The notes beneath the pieces were generated by a model. The model saw only the letters and a list, made by a program, of their open reading frames with translations, was not told where the DNA came from and did no database searches. Positions 8,687-17,541 of a stretch of DNA of 37,828 bases are shown here, piece after piece; positions within the stretch are counted from its first letter, which is position 1; every line of letters begins with the position of its first letter. The stretch is from contig CANQRV010000024.1 of assembly GCA_947626355.1 (NCBI GenBank), positions 1-37,828 on the forward strand. Direction: 5' to 3'. The position numbers were made by a program, and so were the translations under genes. This stretch comes from an uncultured Muribaculaceae bacterium. GTDB lineage: Bacteria; Bacteroidota; Bacteroidia; Bacteroidales; Muribaculaceae.

Positions 8687-9931
8687 TCAGTCGAGCTTGT
8701 GGATGATGAGGCCCGAGCGGAGCTTGGGCTCGAACCATGTGGTCTTGGGAGGCATGATGTTGCCGCTGTCGGCGATGGCCATCAGCTGGTCCATGGTGAC
8801 GGGATAGAGGGCGAGAGCCATCATCATCTCGCCGCTGTCGACGCGCTTCTTGAGCTCGCCGAGGCCGCGGATGCCGCCCACGAAATCTATCCTCTTGTCG
8901 CTGCGCAGGTCGGTGATGCCGAGGATGTCGCGAAGGATGAGGTCGGAGCTGACGGTCACGTCGAGCACGCCGATGGGGTCCTGGTCGTTGTAGGTGCCGG
9001 GCTTAGCCGTGAGTGAATACCAGCGGCCGTCGAGATAGAGCGAGAAGTTGTGGAGCGCTGCCGGGCGGTAGATCTCGGTGCCCTTGTCCTCTACCTCGAA
9101 GTTCTCTCTCAGCTTGTCGAGGAATTGGGCGGGTGTCAGGCCGTTGAGGTCGCGCACCACGCGGTTGTAGTCGATGATCTTGAGGTGTGACGCGGGGAAT
9201 GCCACTGCGAGGAAGTAGTTGTATTCCTCGTCGCCCTTGTGGTTGGGGTTGTTCTTGGCTTTCTCGGCGCCCACGAGGGCGGCGGCGGCGGAACGGTGGT
9301 GGCCGTCGGCGATGTAGAGGTTGGGGATCTTGGCGAACTCCTCGGTGATGCGGTTGATGAGGGCGTCGTCGCTGATCACCCAGAGGGTGTGGCCGAAGCC
9401 GTCGGGAGCCACGAAGTCGTATTCCGGCTTGCCGGCTGTCACTGTCCTGATGATCTCCTCGAGGGCCGCGTTGTCGGGGAACGCGAAGAACACCGGCTCG
9501 ATGTTGGCGTTGTTGACCCTCACGTGCTTCATGCGGTCTTCCTCCTTGTCGCGGCGGGTGAGCTCGTGCTTCTTGATGCGCCCCTCCATGTAGTCGTTGA
9601 CCCATGCGCCCACCACGAAGCCATACTGTGTGCGGCCGTCCATGGTCTGGGCGTAGATATAGTAGTTCTCCTTGTCGTCCTGCTTCAGCCAGCCTTCGGC
9701 CTGGAACTTCCTGAAGTTCTCCACAGCCTTGTCGTAGACCTTGGGGTCATGCTCGTCGGTGCCCGGCTCGAAGTCAATCTCGGGTTTGATGATGTGATAG
9801 AGCGATTTGGGATTGCCCTCGGCCTCCTTGCGGGCCTCCTCGCTGTTGAGCACGTCGTAGGGACGCGACACTACTTCCTCCACCAGCTCTTTCGGCGGAC
9901 GGACTCCTTTGAAGGGTTTTACTCTTGCCAT
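8687..9931 (-). CDS. DUF1015 family protein
   Basis: 414 residues, the usual full length of the family. Starts MARVKPFKGVRPPKELVEEV and continues SRPYDVLNSEEARKEAEGNP, the characteristic opening; the motif IADGHHRSAAAALVG sits in the middle (about residue 210). The family is a conserved cytoplasmic protein of unproven biochemistry, distantly tied to ParB/SerK-like nucleotide-binding folds and often found beside serine-biosynthesis genes in Bacteroidetes; no ser gene is present here. It is the last gene of a same-strand run EamA transporter, Fur-family regulator, DUF1015 (55-nt gap to the regulator), so it may be co-transcribed. Confidence 0.85.
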   Translation of the reverse strand: MARVKPFKGVRPPKELVEEVVSRPYDVLNSEEARKEAEGNPKSLYHIIKPEIDFEPGTDEHDPKVYDKAVENFRKFQAEGWLKQDDKENYYIYAQTMDGRTQYGFVVGAWVNDYMEGRIKKHELTRRDKEEDRMKHVRVNNANIEPVFFAFPDNAALEEIIRTVTAGKPEYDFVAPDGFGHTLWVISDDALINRITEEFAKIPNLYIADGHHRSAAAALVGAEKAKNNPNHKGDEEYNYFLAVAFPASHLKIIDYNRVVRDLNGLTPAQFLDKLRENFEVEDKGTEIYRPAALHNFSLYLDGRWYSLTAKPGTYNDQDPIGVLDVTVSSDLILRDILGITDLRSDKRIDFVGGIRGLGELKKRVDSGEMMMALALYPVTMDQLMAIADSGNIMPPKTTWFEPKLRSGLIIHKLD

Positions 9932-9986
9932 TGTCGTTATTCTGTTTTAAGGTTGTTGTTTGGTTTCGGTTTATTTCATGGTTGTC

Positions 9987-10454
9987 TTATTTCTTCGTTT
10001 TGCGGCGGTTGCGCCTCTGGCACGCCGCGCAGATGCCGTAGATGCAGATCGACATGGTCTGCGGCGTGAAGGTGGAGAGGCGCATGTTGCTGAGGCGCCC
10101 GGTCACCTCCTTGTCATCGATCTCGCGTATCCTGCCGCACTGGGTGCACACCAGGTGACAGTGGTTGCGGTCGGCGCGCTCATAGCGGGCCTGATGGGGG
10201 TCGAAGAGCAGCCGCGTCAGTATGCCGCACTGCGTCAGCAGCTCCAGAGTGTTGTAGACCGTCGCGCGGCTCACGTGGTAGCCGTCGCTCTCCAGGTCGC
10301 CGTGCAGACCGTCGGCCTCGAAATGCCCGGTGTAGCCCAGGCATTTGCGCAGTATGGCGAAACGTTCCTGCGTCTTGCGCAGGCGCTTGCTCTTGAGGAA
10401 GGCCTCAAACCTCCGCTCCGTCTCCTCCGTGATATGTAGATCGTCGCTGCCCAT
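9987..10454 (-). CDS. Fur-family metalloregulator
   Basis: 155 residues. N-terminal winged helix (KRLRKTQERFAILRKCLGYT, then VSRATVYNTLELLTQCGILT), the DNA-recognition helix being SRATVYNTLELL. The C-terminal dimerisation part has HCHLVCTQCGRIREIDD and a second pair CAAC near the end, the four-cysteine zinc site of the Fur/Zur/PerR group; the HCHL histidines are typical of the regulatory metal site. Which metal or signal it senses cannot be decided from sequence. Only 11 nt separate it from the EamA transporter upstream, so the two are likely one operon. Confidence 0.9.
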   Translation of the reverse strand: MGSDDLHITEETERRFEAFLKSKRLRKTQERFAILRKCLGYTGHFEADGLHGDLESDGYHVSRATVYNTLELLTQCGILTRLLFDPHQARYERADRNHCHLVCTQCGRIREIDDKEVTGRLSNMRLSTFTPQTMSICIYGICAACQRRNRRKTKK

Positions 10455-10465
10455 CAGGCCTCAGT

Positions 10466-11377
10466 CTATTTTTTCATCTTGTCGGCGATGATCAGGCCGC
10501 CGATGATCAGCACGCATCCGATGTAGCCCAGAAGGTAGATCTCCTCGTCGAAGACGAAGTAGGCCGCCACCATCGTCACCAGAGGCTGCATGTAGATGTA
10601 GTTGTTGGTGGTGACGGCGCCCAGGATCTTCATGCTCTCGTTCCATATCAGGTAGCCTACCACGGAGCAGAACACCACCAGAAAGAGGATGTTGAGCAGC
10701 ATCTTGGTCTCCGTGAAGAGCTCCACTATATGGTATGGACCCTCCTGGAAGCATAGCATCGGCAACGCCGAGAGCACTCCGTAGAGGAAGAGCTTGCGCG
10801 TGATGAAGAGGGAGTTGTAGTGTGGTATCACCCGGCGGATGGTGATGGTGTAGACGGCCCACGACATAGAGGCACCAAGCGCCAGAAGGTCGCCCATGGG
10901 CCGGATCTCTATGCTCTCGCCGTGGGAGAAGATCACGCATCCCACGCCCGCGAACGCTATCAGCGAGCCAAGCACCGTGCCGAATTTCAGCGACTGCTTG
11001 TAGACCACCACCATAAGGATCGTGGTGAAGATCGGCGACACCGAGCCGAGCAGCGACACGTTGCCCGTCGTGGTGTTCTGAAGCGCATAGTTCTCGGTCA
11101 CGAAATAGAGCGAGCCCGCGCAGATGCCGCTGATCATGAAGGTCAGCTCGTCGCGCCAGTTGTTTGACTTTATCTTCTTCAAGGTCAGTATGAGGAGGAG
11201 CAGATAGGCGAGCGTGAAACGGTAGATGTAGACCTCCACCGGTGAGAAGCCGCCGTCTTCCATCAGCACTTTGGTCGACAGAAACGATGTGCCCCACGCT
11301 ATGGCTGTCAGCAGACATCCTAAATGTGCGATTATCTTGAGATATAGCGATTTTCTTGTGGTCGCGGTTGATGCCAT
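10466..11377 (-). CDS. EamA/DMT-family transporter
   Basis: 303 residues with about ten hydrophobic helices and the two-EamA-domain layout of drug/metabolite transporters. The first helix carries CLLTAIAWGTSFLSTKVLM, close to the 'WG.nf...k' pattern of the family; the second half repeats with FCSVVGYLIWNESMKILGAV. Inner-membrane exporter of an unknown small molecule. First gene of a probable operon with the Fur-family regulator, so metal- or redox-linked export is possible but unproven. A near-consensus promoter lies at 11405-11435. Confidence 0.9.
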   Translation of the reverse strand: MASTATTRKSLYLKIIAHLGCLLTAIAWGTSFLSTKVLMEDGGFSPVEVYIYRFTLAYLLLLILTLKKIKSNNWRDELTFMISGICAGSLYFVTENYALQNTTTGNVSLLGSVSPIFTTILMVVVYKQSLKFGTVLGSLIAFAGVGCVIFSHGESIEIRPMGDLLALGASMSWAVYTITIRRVIPHYNSLFITRKLFLYGVLSALPMLCFQEGPYHIVELFTETKMLLNILFLVVFCSVVGYLIWNESMKILGAVTTNNYIYMQPLVTMVAAYFVFDEEIYLLGYIGCVLIIGGLIIADKMKK

Positions 11378-11404
11378 GACATTAGATTAAGATATTTCCA
11401 GTTG

Positions 11405-11435
11405 CAAAGGTAGCAAAAAGACACGAAAGCGCCAA
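11405..11435 (-). promoter_or_regulatory. Promoter of the EamA-fur operon
   Basis: On the minus strand TTGG (11435-11432), a 19-nt spacer and TACCTTTG (11412-11405, exact -7 consensus), 28 nt before the ATG. The -33 element lies within the inner part of the rubredoxin terminator hairpin. Confidence 0.7.
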
Positions 11436-11500
11436 GAACTGGAAGGGTTTTGGCCTTCCTTTCCTGGCGCTTTCAGCTTTTATATGCCCGCTTGGCGGGC
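11425..11500 (-). terminator. Terminator hairpins after rubredoxin
   Basis: A small hairpin GCCCGC/GCGGGC (11487-11500) is followed on the minus strand by a larger one: GAAAGCGCCA (11425-11434) pairs with TGGCGCTTTC (11465-11474), with an inner GGAAGG/CCTTCC stem (11441-11446 with 11454-11459), then a T-rich tail (GTGTCTTTTT). Confidence 0.7.
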
Positions 11501-11507
11501 TGAATGG

Positions 11508-11669
11508 TTACGGCTCTACCACGAAATCCTCTTTTCCGACACCGCAGACGGGGCATACCCAGTCGTCGGGGAGGTCTTCGAATGCTGTGCCCGGGGCTAT
11601 GCCGCCGTCGGGATCGCCGATTGCCGGATCATATATCCAGTCGCATACCTGACATCTGTATTTTTTCAT
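11508..11669 (-). CDS. Rubredoxin
   Basis: 53 residues, a normal rubredoxin length. It starts [15 protein letters not shown] and has the iron-binding pairs CxxC at Cys6/Cys9 and Cys39/Cys42 (WVCPVCG), plus the family core [20 protein letters not shown]. It is a one-electron carrier in the cytoplasm, in anaerobes usually serving rubrerythrin or superoxide-reductase type oxygen/peroxide defence. No such partner is next to it here. An AAAGGAG stretch lies in the leader, but Bacteroidetes rarely use Shine-Dalgarno sites. Followed by its own terminator, so it appears monocistronic or the tail of the rfbA operon (102-nt gap). Confidence 0.95.
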   Translation of the reverse strand: MKKYRCQVCDWIYDPAIGDPDGGIAPGTAFEDLPDDWVCPVCGVGKEDFVVEP

Positions 11670-11771
11670 TGTCTTATTGTGTTTTGGGGTTGTTCTCCTT
11701 TATAACCAGCAGAGCCCCCCGATGGTTTAGATGCCGTGACGATAATTTCGCAATCCGGCCTCTCTTCCGGG

Positions 11772-12677
11772 TCAGTTGCCGTTGCTCCCCCCGTCGCGCT
11801 TCAGCTCGTCGATCACCTTCAGCAGATATTTGCCGTAGTCGTTTTTCAGCATCGGCTGCGCCACGCCGCGCATCTTCTCCTCGCTTATCCAGCCGTGGCG
11901 GTAGGCTATCCCTTCGAGACATCCGATCTTCAGGCCCTGGCGCTTCTCGAGCACTTCCACGTAGATTGAGGCCTCGGCCAGCGAGTCATGGGTGCCTGTG
12001 TCGAGCCATGCGAAGCCGCGGGGGAGCACCTCCACCTTGAGGTCGTTGCTTTTCAGGTATTCCTGGTTGACGGTGGTGATCTCAAGCTCGCCGCGTGCCG
12101 ACGGCTTGATGTGGGAGGCGATGTCGACCACGCTGTTGGGGTAGAAGTATAGGCCCACCACCGCGTAGTTGCTCTTGGGATGTTCCGGCTTCTCCTCGAT
12201 GCTCAGGCAGTTGCCCTGCCTGTCGAATTCGGCCACGCCGTAGCGCTCGGGGTCGTCGACCCAGTAGCCGAACACCGTGGCTTTGCCATGGCGCTCCACA
12301 TTATCCACCGCGTTGCTGAGCACCTCGTTGAAGCCCGCGCCATGGAAGATGTTGTCGCCAAGCACCAGGCATACGGAGTCGTCGCCGATGAAGTCGCGGC
12401 CGATGATGAAGGCCTGCGCCAGACCGTCGGGACTCGGCTGCTCGGCATAGCTCAGCTCTACGCCGAAGTCGCTGCCGTCGCCCAGCAGACGCTTGAAGCC
12501 GGGAAGGTCCTGTGGGGTCGAGATCAGGAGTATCTCGCGGATCCCGGCGTTCATCAGCACCGAGATCGGATAATACACCATAGGTTTGTCATAGATAGGA
12601 AGGAGCTGTTTGCTCACTCCCTTCGTAATCGGATACAGGCGTGTGCCTGATCCGCCGGCAAGTACTATTCCTTTCAT
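11772..12677 (-). CDS. rfbA: Glucose-1-phosphate thymidylyltransferase
   Basis: 301 residues. Makes dTDP-glucose from dTTP and glucose-1-phosphate, the entry step for dTDP-deoxysugars. The nucleotide-binding opening [20 protein letters not shown], the sugar-binding [29 protein letters not shown] and [12 protein letters not shown] are all intact. Ends with the C-terminal oligomerisation helix region typical of the RmlA long form. It is the third gene of a minus-strand group with the aminotransferase (68-nt gap) and the tandem ketoisomerase. The next enzyme, dTDP-glucose 4,6-dehydratase (rfbB), is not in the window. Confidence 0.95.
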   Translation of the reverse strand: MKGIVLAGGSGTRLYPITKGVSKQLLPIYDKPMVYYPISVLMNAGIREILLISTPQDLPGFKRLLGDGSDFGVELSYAEQPSPDGLAQAFIIGRDFIGDDSVCLVLGDNIFHGAGFNEVLSNAVDNVERHGKATVFGYWVDDPERYGVAEFDRQGNCLSIEEKPEHPKSNYAVVGLYFYPNSVVDIASHIKPSARGELEITTVNQEYLKSNDLKVEVLPRGFAWLDTGTHDSLAEASIYVEVLEKRQGLKIGCLEGIAYRHGWISEEKMRGVAQPMLKNDYGKYLLKVIDELKRDGGSNGN

Positions 12678-12745
12678 TTTTTAATAGATTTATTTATTCT
12701 TTTGGGTTGTTGTGTGCTTTATGTTGGCGCTTTCCGGATTTCAGC

Positions 12746-13867
12746 CTATCCGAAAGCGTTTACGGCCTTGATTACAGTGGAGACCTCCTCGTCGGTCATC
12801 GCCGGCGAGATCGGGAGCGAGAGCTCCTCCCGGTGGATGGCCTCGCTTATCGGCAGCGCCATGCTGCTCCATTCCTTATAGCATTCCTGCTTGTGAGGCG
12901 GGATGGGGTAATGGATCAGCGTCTGCACGCCTTGCTCCGCGAGCCATTGCTGGAGCTCGTCGCGCCTCGGGCTGCGTATAGGAAAGATATGCCACACACT
13001 GCCTGCCACCCTCTCGCCGAGTGTCTCGCCGGCCGCGGTGTAGGGGAGAGTCACCTCGCTGTTGCGAATCTCGCTATAGTATCTCGCGGCCACGCGGCGA
13101 CGCAGGTCGTTGTCGGCGTCGAGGTGTGGCAGCTTGGCGCGGAGCACCGCCGCCTGGATTTCATCGAGGCGCGAATTCCGTCCCCGGTAGCGGAACACGT
13201 ATTTCCGTTCCGAGCCGTAATTGGCGAGCGCCCGCACGGTAGCGGCCAGTTCAGGGTCGCCCGTTGTGACGGCGCCTCCGTCGCCGAGGGCGCCGAGGTT
13301 CTTGCCCGGATAGAAGCTGTGGCCGGCGGCGTCGCCGAGGCTGCCGGTGTGCCGGCCATGATACAGGCAGCCGTGGGCCTGCGCGTTGTCTTCTATCAGC
13401 TTGAGGCCATATTTGGAGCAGATGAAAGCTATCTGGTCGGTGAAGGCGCAGCGGCCGTAGAGATGCACCGGCATCACGGCCTTCGTGCGCGTGGTCACCG
13501 CTCCCTCTATGCGTCGCCAGTCGAGCTGCATGGTGGCCGGATCGGGCTCCACGAGCACCGGCTTCAGTCCGTTCTCGCTTACGGCGAGGATGCTCGCTAT
13601 ATATGTATTTGAGGGCACGATCACCTCGTCGCCCGGCTTCATCTCGCCCATCTCCATATAAGCGCGGAAGATGAGGGTCAGCGCGTCGAGTCCGTTGCCT
13701 ACGCCTATGGCGTGAGGCGAGCCGATATAGGCGGCATATTCGTGCTCGAAGGCTGCCACCTCATTGCCGAGCAGATACCAGCCCGACTCAGTGACGCGGC
13801 GCACGGCCTCCGTCACCTCGGCGCCATGCATCGCCGTGACCGCTTTCAGATCAAGAAATTTCACCAT
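12746..13867 (-). CDS. DegT/DnrJ/EryC1-type sugar aminotransferase (FdtB/QdtB-like)
   Basis: 373 residues, PLP-dependent fold type I. Lys189 in [17 protein letters not shown] is the Schiff-base lysine; Asp160-Asn161 region ([10 protein letters not shown]) holds the pyridine-nitrogen Asp; [10 protein letters not shown] is the substrate-side segment. With a 3,4-ketoisomerase directly upstream it most likely aminates C3 of a dTDP-3-keto-6-deoxyhexose, giving dTDP-Fuc3N or dTDP-Qui3N. Its first 17 nt overlap the end of the ketoisomerase gene, suggesting translational coupling. The product would enter surface polysaccharide or glycoprotein glycans. The exact sugar is inference. Confidence 0.85.
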   Translation of the reverse strand: MVKFLDLKAVTAMHGAEVTEAVRRVTESGWYLLGNEVAAFEHEYAAYIGSPHAIGVGNGLDALTLIFRAYMEMGEMKPGDEVIVPSNTYIASILAVSENGLKPVLVEPDPATMQLDWRRIEGAVTTRTKAVMPVHLYGRCAFTDQIAFICSKYGLKLIEDNAQAHGCLYHGRHTGSLGDAAGHSFYPGKNLGALGDGGAVTTGDPELAATVRALANYGSERKYVFRYRGRNSRLDEIQAAVLRAKLPHLDADNDLRRRVAARYYSEIRNSEVTLPYTAAGETLGERVAGSVWHIFPIRSPRRDELQQWLAEQGVQTLIHYPIPPHKQECYKEWSSMALPISEAIHREELSLPISPAMTDEEVSTVIKAVNAFG

Positions 13868-14765
13868 GGCTTCCGGCTCCGCGATAGCGGAGGAATTCCT
13901 GATAATCCTCGATATATTCCGTCGGGTCGTAGCCGTGGGAGGCCAGCACCAGGCACACGGCTCCCGACGAGAAATCGTCGAGCGTGCGCCATATCCCCGT
14001 CGGCAGCAGTATCCCCTGGTAGGGACGGTTGAGCATCACCGTGCGTCTCACCTTTCCGTCGTCGACCGTCACCGTGAAGCTGCCGCTCGCCGCCACCACC
14101 AGCTCCATGCAGTCGCGGTGGGCGTGGCCGCCGCGGCTCTCCCCGGCCGGTATGTCGTAGGTGTAGTAGACGCGACGTGTCTCAAACGGCAGCGTGCCGT
14201 CGTTTTCCGCTACGCAGAGGTCACCCTGACGGTCGAAGAGATGCCTCGGCAGCTCTATCACGGCGCAGTCATACACTCCCGGCATACTTGCAGGGTCGGT
14301 CTCTCCGGCCGGAGCCTCGCATTTGCAGTAGCCGCGGCCGGACGCTTCTTTGTCGCCGCCGTGCCGCTCTGCCACATATGCCTTGAACTCCTCTTCCGTC
14401 TCGAGATAGTCGTCGGGATCGTAGGGCGTCGACGATATCACCAGCGCCAGGGAGTTGGTGGAGAAGTCGGTCAGCTCGCGCCATGTGCCCGGAGCCACAT
14501 ACAGCCCGTAGTATGAACGGCTGAGCCGGAAAGTCTTCCGTTCCATGCCGTCGTCGGTCACCACATCGAAGCTCCCGCTGAGCGCTATGATCAGTTCCTC
14601 GCCGCGGCGGTAGGCGTGCCCGTGGCGTCTTTCTCCCCCTGGTACTCCATACACCCAGTAGACCCTCGCGATCTCGAAGGGCACATCCTTCAGCTCCTCG
14701 GCCACCGACAGATTGCCCCTCCGGTCGAGGTGCTTCGGCAGTGAGATGGTTCCTGTTTTCTTCAT
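13851..14765 (-). CDS. Tandem WxcM/FdtA-like dTDP-sugar 3,4-ketoisomerase
   Basis: 304 residues from the ATG at 14765; the frame runs nine codons further upstream, but that would cover the -7 box. Two homologous cupin domains, residues ~1-125 and ~165-295, each with [11 protein letters not shown] / [16 protein letters not shown] / RVYYTY, and [12 protein letters not shown] / [12 protein letters not shown]. Single-domain FdtA/QdtA enzymes are ~140 residues, so this is a fused duplication. The active-site pair is HAH (His214, His216) in the second domain but HAY (His50, Tyr52) in the first, so the first may be catalytically altered or structural. A Cys-containing linker ([11 protein letters not shown]) joins them. 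First gene of the aminosugar operon. Confidence 0.85.
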   Translation of the reverse strand: MKKTGTISLPKHLDRRGNLSVAEELKDVPFEIARVYWVYGVPGGERRHGHAYRRGEELIIALSGSFDVVTDDGMERKTFRLSRSYYGLYVAPGTWRELTDFSTNSLALVISSTPYDPDDYLETEEEFKAYVAERHGGDKEASGRGYCKCEAPAGETDPASMPGVYDCAVIELPRHLFDRQGDLCVAENDGTLPFETRRVYYTYDIPAGESRGGHAHRDCMELVVAASGSFTVTVDDGKVRRTVMLNRPYQGILLPTGIWRTLDDFSSGAVCLVLASHGYDPTEYIEDYQEFLRYRGAGSHGEIS

Positions 14766-14771
14766 AATCTG

Positions 14772-14779
14772 CAAATTTA
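14772..14779 (-). promoter_or_regulatory. -7 box for the nucleotide-sugar operon
   Basis: Minus strand TAAATTTG, exact TAnnTTTG, seven nt from the chosen ATG at 14765. Transcription would start almost at the start codon. The -33 element is not recognisable in the AT-rich stretch. Confidence 0.45.
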
Positions 14780-14802
14780 ATAATTTTCTCAAATATTTTA
14801 CT

Positions 14803-14848
14803 TAATTTTGCCTCATAAAACCCACCTCTCCCCGGCGACCATCGCCGG
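14803..14848 (+). promoter_or_regulatory. -7 box and leader hairpin of the nitroreductase-cob operon
   Basis: TAATTTTG at 14803-14810 is an exact -7 box, divergent from the sugar-operon promoter 24 bp away. A perfect 7-bp hairpin (CCGGCGA, 14832-14838; TCGCCGG, 14842-14848) falls in the predicted 5' leader. I could not find the conserved box of a cobalamin riboswitch; the leader is too short for one. Confidence 0.5.
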
Positions 14849-14880
14849 CTATCGTGATTAATCTCTCATTATATATATAA

Positions 14881-15621
14881 GTGGACAAGTATTTCTCCAG
14901 TCGCGCCACTGTCCGCGACTTCCGCAACGAAGACGTTCCCCTCTCGCTCATAGAGAGCATACTGGAGGCCGCGATGCGTGCCCCCACTTGCGGCAACATG
15001 CAGCTCTATTCCGTGATCGTGACCCGCGAGCCCGAGGCTCGACGCGCCCTCGCCGAGACACATTTCAACCAGCCGGCCGCCATAGGCGCTCCCGTGATCC
15101 TCACCATCTGCGCCGATTTCAACCGCTTCTCGCGCTGGTGCCGCCTCTCCGACGCCAAGCCGGGCTACGACAATTTCCTCTCTTTCCTCACCGCCACCAC
15201 CGATGCCGTGATCCTCGCCCAGCAGATCACGACCATCGCGGAGATGGAAGGGCTCGGCACGTGCTGGCTCGGCACCGTGACGTATAATGCCGCCCGCATT
15301 TCGGAGCTCCTCTCTCTGCCCGACCTCGTCGTGCCCGTGGCCGCCCTCGCCATCGGCTGGCCCGCCTCCACGCCCGAACGTTGCGAGCGGCTTCCACTCG
15401 AGGCCTGCATGCATCTCGAGCGATATCGCGACGACTCCGACGCGAAGGTGATGGAGCTCTTCAAGGCCAAGGACGAGTTTGGGCCCAATGCCCGTTTCGT
15501 GGCCGAGAACGGCAAGACGTCGCTCGCCCAGGTCTTCACCGACGTGCGCTATCCCGAAGCCATGAATGTCGAGGTCTCCAAGGCTCTGCTCGACCTGCTC
15601 CGCGACAAGAAATTTCTCTGA
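14881..15621 (+). CDS. Nitroreductase-family flavoprotein in a cob operon
   Basis: 246 residues, starting at GTG: the codon directly before it is an in-frame TAA, so no earlier start exists. Family signs: SSRATVRDFRNEDVPLSLIE (FMN phosphate contacts), AAMRAPTCGNMQLYSVIV, and GLGTCWLGTV. It precedes cobT by 33 nt on the same strand. BluB, the nitroreductase-fold enzyme that makes dimethylbenzimidazole from FMNH2, is a tempting idea, but the Asp that BluB needs just before the VR of its RRDVRRF motif is a Thr here, so it is probably not BluB. An NfsA/Frp-like reductase is the conservative call; a role in cobalt or corrinoid reduction would be inference from position. Confidence 0.85.
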   Translation: MDKYFSSRATVRDFRNEDVPLSLIESILEAAMRAPTCGNMQLYSVIVTREPEARRALAETHFNQPAAIGAPVILTICADFNRFSRWCRLSDAKPGYDNFLSFLTATTDAVILAQQITTIAEMEGLGTCWLGTVTYNAARISELLSLPDLVVPVAALAIGWPASTPERCERLPLEACMHLERYRDDSDAKVMELFKAKDEFGPNARFVAENGKTSLAQVFTDVRYPEAMNVEVSKALLDLLRDKKFL

Positions 15622-15654
15622 CCAGCCATCTCTCCCGTAATCCAGCATCATGCC

Positions 15655-16692
15655 ATGAAATCATTTGCAATCATAGCTCCCGACCGGGCCATGCGCCCGG
15701 CCATCATGGAGCGAATCGACAATCTCACCAAACCCAAGGGCTCCCTCGGACGTCTCGAGGAGCTCGCCCTCCAGCTCGCCCTCGTGCAGCAGACGCTCAC
15801 TCCGCGTCTCTCCAAGCCGGCCAACATCCTCTTCGCCGCCGACCACGGCGTGATCGAGGAGGGTGTCTCCGTCTCCCCGAAGGAGGTCACCTGGCAGCAG
15901 CTCGGCCATTTCGCCAAGGGTGGCGCCGGCATCAATTTCCTCTGCGAGCAACACGGCTTCCGCCTGGTGCTCGTCGATGCGGGCGTCGACTACGACATAC
16001 CGGCCGGCGCCGGCATCATCGACATGAAGGTGCGCCGCTCCACCTCCAATTTCCTTCACGGCCCTGCCATGACGGTCGGAGAGTTCGGGCTTTGCGTGGA
16101 GCGCGGCGCCGAAGTGGTGGATATGGTGCATGCCGACGGCTGCAACATCGTCAGCTTCGGCGAGATGGGGAGCGGCAACACCTCCGCCTCCTCGATGTGG
16201 ATGCATATCCTCACCGGCATCCCCTTGAAAGACTGTATAGGCGCCGGCGCGGGGCTCGACACTCCGGGTGTGGCGCATAAGTATGATGTGCTCTCCCGCT
16301 CGCTGGCCGGATACAAAGGTTCCGACTCGCTCGTCGAGCGTCTCGCGTGGTTTGGCGGCTTCGAGATGGCGATGGCTCTCGGCGGCATGTTCCGTGCCGC
16401 GGAGCTCGGCATGATAGTTATCGTCGACGGCTTCATCATGACCTCGGTGATGGCCGCCGCATTCGCCCTCTATCCCGAGATACGCCACTACGCCGTCTTC
16501 GGACATTGCGGCGACGAGTCGGGCCACCGTCTGATGCTCGACGCCATAGGTGCCAGGCCTCTCCTCAGTCTCGGCCTAAGGCTCGGGGAGGGTAGCGGCG
16601 CTGTCTGTGCATATCCCATCATACAGAGCGCCGTAGACATGATAAATAAGATGGACACTTTCGCCGCCGTCGACGTAACTAAATATTTCTGA
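15655..16692 (+). CDS. cobT: Nicotinate-nucleotide-dimethylbenzimidazole phosphoribosyltransferase
   Basis: 345 residues. Makes alpha-ribazole phosphate from nicotinate mononucleotide and a lower-ligand base, for the nucleotide loop of cobalamin. The family core is intact: [46 protein letters not shown] and the catalytic Glu312 in LGEGSGA. Bacteroidetes CobT often accepts purines or other benzimidazoles, so the base used cannot be told. One nucleotide separates it from cobS, so the genes are surely one operon. It would support the B12-dependent NrdJ encoded at 3.6-6.1 kb. Confidence 0.95.
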   Translation: MKSFAIIAPDRAMRPAIMERIDNLTKPKGSLGRLEELALQLALVQQTLTPRLSKPANILFAADHGVIEEGVSVSPKEVTWQQLGHFAKGGAGINFLCEQHGFRLVLVDAGVDYDIPAGAGIIDMKVRRSTSNFLHGPAMTVGEFGLCVERGAEVVDMVHADGCNIVSFGEMGSGNTSASSMWMHILTGIPLKDCIGAGAGLDTPGVAHKYDVLSRSLAGYKGSDSLVERLAWFGGFEMAMALGGMFRAAELGMIVIVDGFIMTSVMAAAFALYPEIRHYAVFGHCGDESGHRLMLDAIGARPLLSLGLRLGEGSGAVCAYPIIQSAVDMINKMDTFAAVDVTKYF

Positions 16693-16693
16693 C

Positions 16694-17521
16694 ATGCAAC
16701 GCGTCCTTGCCGCTTTCATCTTCTTCACGCGGCTCCCGCTCTGGAGACTCTGCTCACCGAAACCGGCGCTCTATGCCCGGGTGGTGGAGCTGTGGCCTCT
16801 CGTGGGATGGCTCACCGGAGGCGTGATGGCTTTGGTATGGTGGATGGCCAACTATTCGCTCCTGCCTGCTTCTGTGGCCGCGATACTCGCAATCGTGGCG
16901 CGGCTTCTCATCACCGGCGCTCTCCATGAAGACGGCCTCGCCGACTTCTTCGACGGTTTCGGCGCAGGCGGCTCGCGCCAGCGTATCCTCGAGGTCATGA
17001 AAGACAGCCATATCGGCACATACGGTGTGGTGGCTCTGATATGCTATTACCTTCTCCTCTTCTCGCTGGTGTCGTCGTTTCCGCCTCTCTTCGGAGCCTG
17101 CGTCATCTTCGCGGCCGACCCGTTGGCAAAGTGCTGCGCCTCGATGATCATCAATGAGCTGCCATACGCCCGCGATGCCGAGCATGCCAAGAGCAAGACG
17201 GTGTATGCACGTATGTCGCGCGGAGCCATAGTGCTCGACGTGCTGTTCGGCCTGCTGCCGTCGCTGCCGGTGATATATATGGTGTGGAAGACGGCTGGCA
17301 TTTCCGGGTGGCCCTCTATTTTTTTCCTTGTGTCTGTCGTGGGTGTCCCTATGCTTTTTGCATGGATGGCCAGCTTCACGTTGTTCCAATACATGGAGAA
17401 GAAGATCCAGGGTTACACCGGCGACTGCTGCGGCGCCACCTACATTATATGTGAAGTGGTCTATATGCTTATGCTCTCCATGATGGTCAATGTTTTCGCA
17501 TTAACCGAAGATTTGGTTTGA
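16694..17521 (+). CDS. cobS: Adenosylcobinamide-GDP ribazoletransferase
   Basis: 275 residues, integral inner-membrane enzyme with about six to seven hydrophobic helices. Joins adenosylcobinamide-GDP and alpha-ribazole (phosphate) to give adenosylcobalamin (phosphate). The signature ALHEDGLADFFDGFGAG followed by ILEVMKDSHIGTYG is fully conserved; FFTRLPL near the N-terminus is also typical. It needs GDP-activated cobinamide made by CobU/CobY, and no such gene is in this cluster. Confidence 0.95.
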   Translation: MQRVLAAFIFFTRLPLWRLCSPKPALYARVVELWPLVGWLTGGVMALVWWMANYSLLPASVAAILAIVARLLITGALHEDGLADFFDGFGAGGSRQRILEVMKDSHIGTYGVVALICYYLLLFSLVSSFPPLFGACVIFAADPLAKCCASMIINELPYARDAEHAKSKTVYARMSRGAIVLDVLFGLLPSLPVIYMVWKTAGISGWPSIFFLVSVVGVPMLFAWMASFTLFQYMEKKIQGYTGDCCGATYIICEVVYMLMLSMMVNVFALTEDLV

Positions 17522-17541
17522 TGTAGTCAGGGTGTGCGGTC

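Noticed and set aside
14766-14880. Cobalamin riboswitch upstream of the cob operon
   Set aside because: The leader after the -7 box is only about 65 nt with one short hairpin; the conserved B12-box was not found.
14881-15621. BluB (dimethylbenzimidazole synthase)
   Set aside because: The catalytic Asp before the VR of the N-terminal motif is Thr, and the central segments follow generic nitroreductases.
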